DNA of 16,921 bases from assembly GCA_947372405.1 (NCBI GenBank), contig CANBTO010000038.1, forward strand, positions 1-16,921, read 5' to 3'. The translations under genes were made by a program, and so were the position numbers. This stretch comes from Verrucomicrobiaceae bacterium. Its GTDB lineage: Bacteria; Verrucomicrobiota; Verrucomicrobiae; Verrucomicrobiales; Akkermansiaceae. This document shows positions 13,967 through 16,921 of the stretch, one piece after another. Numbering within the stretch: position 1 is the stretch's first letter; the number at the start of each line of letters is the position of its first letter. Below the pieces are notes generated by a model, which saw only the letters and a list, made by a program, of their open reading frames with translations, made no database searches and was not told the origin of the DNA.

Positions 13967-14326
13967 TCAGGCGGCGGCGTGCCAGTCCACTTCCTTCGCG
14001 TCTTTCCACAGATCCTCCAGGCCGTAGTAACCGCGCAGTTCCGTGTCCATCACATGGACCATCACGTCGATGAAATCCAGCACCACCCAGCGGGTGTCCG
14101 CCTTGCCCTCGGTATGGACGGGTTTCACTCCGTGCGCCTCCTCCACCTTCCCGGCCACGTCACGCAGGATGGCACGCAGCTGCGGCATCGAGCTGCCCGT
14201 GCATACCACCATGAAATCCGTGAGATTCGAAAGCCCGCGCATGTCCAGAATGCGGATGTTCTCCGCCTTCGTGCCGTCCGCCGCTTTCGCGCATGCCTGT
14301 GCCAGTTCCATTCCTTTGATCGCCAT
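13967..14326 (-). CDS. rsfS: Ribosomal silencing factor RsfS (Iojap/RsfA family)
   Basis: 119 residues from the ATG at 14326, which has GAGGGGG 4 nt upstream (14331-14337). An upstream start at 14365 would add 13 residues with no homology and would overlap that site. Family signatures are clear: RGLSNLTDFMVVCTGSSMPQ near 30-49, DTRWVVLDFIDVMVHVM, and YYGLEDLWKDAKEVDW near the end. RsfS binds ribosomal protein uL14 and blocks joining of the 30S and 50S subunits, lowering translation under starvation. Length matches the family (about 105-130). It is first in an apparent operon with the ECF sigma factor (45-nt gap). RsfS is more often found beside nadD, so this pairing is atypical. Confidence 0.93.
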   Translation of the reverse strand: MAIKGMELAQACAKAADGTKAENIRILDMRGLSNLTDFMVVCTGSSMPQLRAILRDVAGKVEEAHGVKPVHTEGKADTRWVVLDFIDVMVHVMDTELRGYYGLEDLWKDAKEVDWHAAA

Positions 14327-14330
14327 AATA

Positions 14331-14342
14331 CCCCCTCGGGGG
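14331..14342 (-). promoter_or_regulatory. rsfS ribosome-binding site inside a short G/C hairpin
   Basis: The site GAGGGGG directly follows a run of C in the minus direction (CCCCCCGAGGGGG), so the ribosome-binding bases can pair with the C-run. Four or more G-C pairs with a tight loop could mask the site. Whether it folds in vivo is unknown. Confidence 0.35.
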
Positions 14343-14494
14343 GCGGCACCATACTTCAAGACCACCTCCGCACCAACCTAAAATACCCGACGTGGCGGCC
14401 CGTCGCGAATGGAGGCACCATGTGGCTTCGACCGCGCCAATGACAAAAGGCCCTAACTCGTGTCGTAAGCCCCTGCCAATCCATCAAGGAAACC

Positions 14495-16024
14495 ATGATC
14501 CAGAAACCCATTCGTTTATTCGCCAGCATCGCCCTCGCCTGGGCCGGTTGGTCAAGCGCCGCCACCGCCGCGGACCTCCCCAACATTGTTTTCATCCTCG
14601 CCGACGACATCGGATACGGCGACTTTGGTTGCTATGGTGCTACGAAAGTCCAGACGCCCAACGTGGACCGACTCGCTTCGCAGGGCCTGCGCATGACCGA
14701 TGCGCATTCGATGGCGTCGGTCTGCACTCCGTCCCGATATTCCTTCCTCACCGGCGAATACGCCTTTCGTAAAAAAGGCACCGGCATTGCAAGCGGTGTC
14801 GAGGGCCTGCTCATCGACACCAACCGCACGACCGTGCCCTCGCTGTTGAAACGCGCAGGCTACACCACCGGCGTTGTCGGCAAATGGCACCTCGGCCTCG
14901 GAACCACGCCCACCGATTACAACCACGAAATCAAACCCGGCCCGCTTGAGATCGGCTTCGACTACGCGTGGATCATGCCCGCCACCGGCGACCGCGTGCC
15001 CTGCGTCTGGGTCGAGAACCACAAGGTCGTCAACCTCGACCCCGCCGATCCGATCCAACTCGATTACAGCGTCAAACGGGGAGAACCGCGGTCCTTCGTC
15101 AAGGACATCCCGCGCATCGGCCAACAAACCGGTGGCAAGACCGCGCTCTGGGACGACGAGAACATCTCCACTGTCATCGCCGCGAAAAGCTGCGCGTTCA
15201 TCGAACAACACAAAGGCGGGCCGTTCTTCCTCGAAGTCGCCACCCACAACATCCACGTCCCGCGAGTGCCGAACCCGAAGTTCCGCGACAAGAGCCAGTG
15301 TGGTGTCCGCGGCGACACGATCGTTGAGTTCGATTGGACCGTCGGCCAGGTGCTTGCAAAACTCGACGAGTTGAAAATCGCCGACAACACGCTCGTCATT
15401 CTCTCCAGCGACAACGGCGGCATCCTCGACAACAACGGCCCCGACGCGGTGCACGGCATCGGCTCCCTCGAAGCCGTCAACGGCCACAGGTGCAACGGGG
15501 TTCTGCGCGGCACCAAGGGCACCATCTGGGAAGGCGGCACGCGCCTGCCGATGATCGCCCGCTGGCCGGGCCACATCCAACCCGGCGTTTCCGACGCCTT
15601 GGTCTGCCAGGTGGACATGCTGGCAAGCTTCGCCTCGCTCACCGGTCAGAAGCTCGCCCCAGCCGACGGCCCGGACAGCTACAACGTCCTCCCGGCTTTG
15701 TTAGGCCAGAAGACCGTCACGCCCTGCCGTGATGATCTCGTCGAACAAGACAACATTGGCTCCTCGCTCGCCCTGCGCCATAACCAGTGGAAATACATCC
15801 CGGGTCACGGTGGCGGCAAAGCAGCCCAGCGCAAGAAGGCCAAGCCGGAAAGACCCTCCGAAGCCGTGACCGGGCGCGATCTCCCTCCTGCCGCTGGAGA
15901 GCTCTACAATCTAGCCGATGATCTGGGGGAGACCCATGACATCGCCGCCCAGCATCCTGACATCGTCAAATCGATGGAGACCAGGTTGGCTGAAATCCGT
16001 AATAGGGAGGCGAGCCGTCCATGA
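14495..16024 (+). CDS. Exported type I sulfatase (arylsulfatase family, formylglycine-dependent)
   Basis: 509 residues. The start at 14495 has AAGGA 6 nt upstream. A signal peptide of about 26 residues ends ATAA|DLPN, so the enzyme acts in the periplasm or outside the cell. Catalytic features: IVFILADDIGYGD with metal-binding Asp37 and Asp38; CTPSRYSFLTG with Cys77, expected to become formylglycine; GKWHLG at 129-134 (Lys130, His132); His251 in ATHNIHVP; SSDNGG at 304-309 (Asp306, Asn307); and Lys341 in RGTKGTIWEGGTR. The C-terminus has the usual LYNLADDLGETHDIAAQHP. All residues needed for activity appear present. It hydrolyses sulfate esters, probably on sulfated polysaccharides; the exact substrate cannot be told. 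It stands alone, divergent from rsfS, with no maturase in the window. Confidence 0.93.
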   Translation: MIQKPIRLFASIALAWAGWSSAATAADLPNIVFILADDIGYGDFGCYGATKVQTPNVDRLASQGLRMTDAHSMASVCTPSRYSFLTGEYAFRKKGTGIASGVEGLLIDTNRTTVPSLLKRAGYTTGVVGKWHLGLGTTPTDYNHEIKPGPLEIGFDYAWIMPATGDRVPCVWVENHKVVNLDPADPIQLDYSVKRGEPRSFVKDIPRIGQQTGGKTALWDDENISTVIAAKSCAFIEQHKGGPFFLEVATHNIHVPRVPNPKFRDKSQCGVRGDTIVEFDWTVGQVLAKLDELKIADNTLVILSSDNGGILDNNGPDAVHGIGSLEAVNGHRCNGVLRGTKGTIWEGGTRLPMIARWPGHIQPGVSDALVCQVDMLASFASLTGQKLAPADGPDSYNVLPALLGQKTVTPCRDDLVEQDNIGSSLALRHNQWKYIPGHGGGKAAQRKKAKPERPSEAVTGRDLPPAAGELYNLADDLGETHDIAAQHPDIVKSMETRLAEIRNREASRP

Positions 16025-16100
16025 ACCAACGATTGCGGTCAACGCATGCTTCCGATGCTCCCTGCAGAAAGGAAGTTTGAAGCCACCATCTTCCGGGTGC

Positions 16101-16199
16101 TTCGCCATCGGCTCCGATCATGCGGGTTTCCGCTGCGAGCGGGCAATCAACGCCCGCTCGCAAACGGCTGGTCATCAGGTCGCCGAATTTGCGATGGAT
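16101..16199 (+). pseudogene. rpiB: Remnant of ribose-5-phosphate isomerase B N-terminus
   Basis: One plus-strand frame reads FAIGSDHAGFRCERAINA, then RSQTAGHQVAEFAMDSGAP. This matches the conserved start of RpiB proteins (IAIGSDHAGF...GHEV.DFG..S), including the substrate-pocket SDHAG segment. The remaining roughly 100 residues of the enzyme, including its catalytic Cys region, are not found, and no start codon sits just before the fragment. It therefore looks like a decayed piece, about 76 bp after the sulfatase gene. An 11-bp inverted repeat lies inside it. The match is by eye over about 33 residues. Confidence 0.6.
16134..16162. terminator. Perfect 11-bp hairpin downstream of the sulfatase gene
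   Basis: TGCGAGCGGGC, loop AATCAAC, GCCCGCTCGCA. It is the strongest inverted repeat I noticed in the window and lies 110 bp beyond the sulfatase stop. No T-tract follows on either strand. It could stop or stabilise transcripts from both sides, since the mini-protein gene converges on it, or it may have arisen within the rpiB remnant that contains it. Confidence 0.5.
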
Positions 16200-16248
16200 T
16201 CGGGCGCGCCGACTTTCTGCGTCAGCATGTCATCCATCCACAGGCCTC

Positions 16249-16374
16249 TCATTTGCCGAACATTTTGGCGACGATGAAGATGAGGATGGCACCGCCAAGT
16301 CCTCCACCAGCCAGCATGTAAACGAGTGAGTAGCCTGCGGCTGCCATAAATAACGGAATTGCAATCGCGATCAT
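16249..16374 (-). CDS. 41-residue glycine-rich membrane mini-protein
   Basis: The ATG at 16374 begins MIAIAIPLFMAAAG, then YSLVYMLAGGGLGGAILIFI, ending VAKMFGK with TGA at 16249-16251. It forms two short hydrophobic stretches around a GGGLGG turn and ends in a basic KMFGK tail, so it is probably an inner-membrane peptide with a hairpin or single helix. No in-frame start exists upstream before a stop, and no clear ribosome-binding site is visible. It lies 88 nt downstream of the DUF892 gene on the same strand, suggesting co-transcription. From memory, similar VYMLAGGG-type mini-proteins occur in related bacteria; I could not check this. Function unknown. Confidence 0.6.
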   Translation of the reverse strand: MIAIAIPLFMAAAGYSLVYMLAGGGLGGAILIFIVAKMFGK

Positions 16375-16462
16375 CTGTTTGAGTTCTGTGAGTGGTTCAT
16401 GACATGGAAAACGGATGCTTCAGCATAATGATGCGTTCGTAGTCTGGTGGACGAACGTCGGA

Positions 16463-16921
16463 TCACGCCAGCGCTTCCTCGTTGCTGCGTGCACGTGCCA
16501 GCTCCGTGAGGGATTCGTTGGCAGCCTTTTCTTCGTTGAGGATCGTCTCCAGAAGATCCGCAGCTTCCTGGTTGCCCAGATCTCCAGCCCACTCGTGAAG
16601 GCAGCCATAAGTCGCCATTTCGTAATGTTCGACCTTCTGCGCGGCCGAGATTAGCGCTGCGTTGATGGCGGGGGAGCCTTTGTATTCGGCGGCGATTTCG
16701 TCGCCTTCTTTCAAGAGCCCCTTGGTGGCTTCGCAGGTCTGGCCGTGGGCCTTTTTGCCGAAGCATTCGAACACCTGCTCGATCTTCTTCACATGACCTT
16801 TGGTTTCTTCGAGATGTGACAGGATCGCTTTCTGCAAATGAGTGCAGGTAGCGGCCTTGGCCATCTTTGGCAACGCTTTGACAAGCTGGTGCTCGGCGTC
16901 ATAGATGTCGGCCAGTTCGCC
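16463..16921 (-). CDS. DUF892 (YciE/YciF-like) ferritin-like protein (N-terminus off the window)
   Basis: 153 codons are visible, from the window edge to TGA at 16463-16465. The partial N-terminus reads GELADIYDAEHQLVKALPKM, so only about 10 residues are probably missing. It has a four-helix ferritin-like pattern with Glu/His pairs suited to a di-iron site: DAEHQL, HLEETKGHVKKIEQVF, AQKVEHYEMATYG and LNEEKAANESL. E. coli YciF/YciE are stress-induced members of this family; the biochemical role is not firmly known, and oxidative or metal stress is the usual suggestion. A membrane mini-protein follows 88 nt later on the same strand. Confidence 0.88.
   Translation of the reverse strand, partial: GELADIYDAEHQLVKALPKMAKAATCTHLQKAILSHLEETKGHVKKIEQVFECFGKKAHGQTCEATKGLLKEGDEIAAEYKGSPAINAALISAAQKVEHYEMATYGCLHEWAGDLGNQEAADLLETILNEEKAANESLTELARARSNEEALA

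Noticed and set aside
14552..15580. 342-residue minus-strand frame opposite the sulfatase
   Set aside because: It mirrors the sulfatase codons and has no recognisable domain; the sulfatase catalytic motifs are all in the plus frame.
15918..16277. 119-residue plus-strand frame as an intact gene
   Set aside because: Its first part is an out-of-frame reading of the sulfatase end. Only the middle resembles RpiB, so it is treated as a remnant.

Overview
The window looks like chromosomal DNA from a Verrucomicrobiota bacterium, most like the Verrucomicrobiae (Luteolibacter/Haloferula-type). The evidence is high GC content with G/C-rich third codon positions, a giant secreted repeat protein ending in a C-terminal module familiar from that phylum, an ECF sigma/anti-sigma pair of the verrucomicrobial type, an exported sulfatase, and a fused siroheme decarboxylase-like protein. 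The taxon is inferred from protein features; no search was run.

Layout: (1) 1-694, minus, truncated by the window edge: the N-terminal part of a glutamate synthase small-subunit-like Fe-S/FAD oxidoreductase (gltD family). (2) 721-1821, plus, divergent from it: a two-domain AhbA/AhbB (NirD/NirL)-type siroheme decarboxylase-like protein. (3) 1822-1995: a convergent gap with a perfect 8-bp hairpin. (4) 1996-10821, minus: one 2941-residue secreted protein. It has a signal peptide, 14 propeller-type repeats, ten HYDIN/choice-of-anchor-D Ig-like repeats, seven FG-GAP repeats, two more anchor-D repeats, Ig-like modules and a C-terminal DxDGDG module. (5) 10822-11301: a leader region with two short hairpins and one doubtful small ORF. 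(6) 11302-12390, minus: a zinc-ribbon/DUF4190-like membrane protein whose reading frame appears to continue for 52 codons past an in-frame TAA. (7) 12496-14326, minus: an apparent operon in the order rsfS, ECF sigma factor, anti-sigma factor, the last two overlapping by 8 nt. (8) 14495-16024, plus: a type I sulfatase with a signal peptide. (9) 16025-16248: a fragment resembling the N-terminus of ribose-5-phosphate isomerase B, with a perfect 11-bp inverted repeat inside it. (10) 16249-16374, minus: a 41-residue membrane mini-protein. (11) 16463-16921, minus, truncated by the edge: a DUF892 (YciE/YciF-like) ferritin-like protein.

How they fit together: the sigma/anti-sigma pair is probably a cell-envelope signalling switch sharing a transcript with the ribosome silencing factor gene. 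The sulfatase and the giant secreted protein are envelope or extracellular functions typical of a polysaccharide-associated heterotroph. The DUF892 gene and the membrane mini-protein look like a stress-related pair. I see no CRISPR array, tRNA, rRNA, insertion sequence or defence cluster. The most unusual items are the propeller/Ig mosaic protein, the in-frame stop in the zinc-ribbon gene, the rpiB remnant and the unannotated mini-protein.
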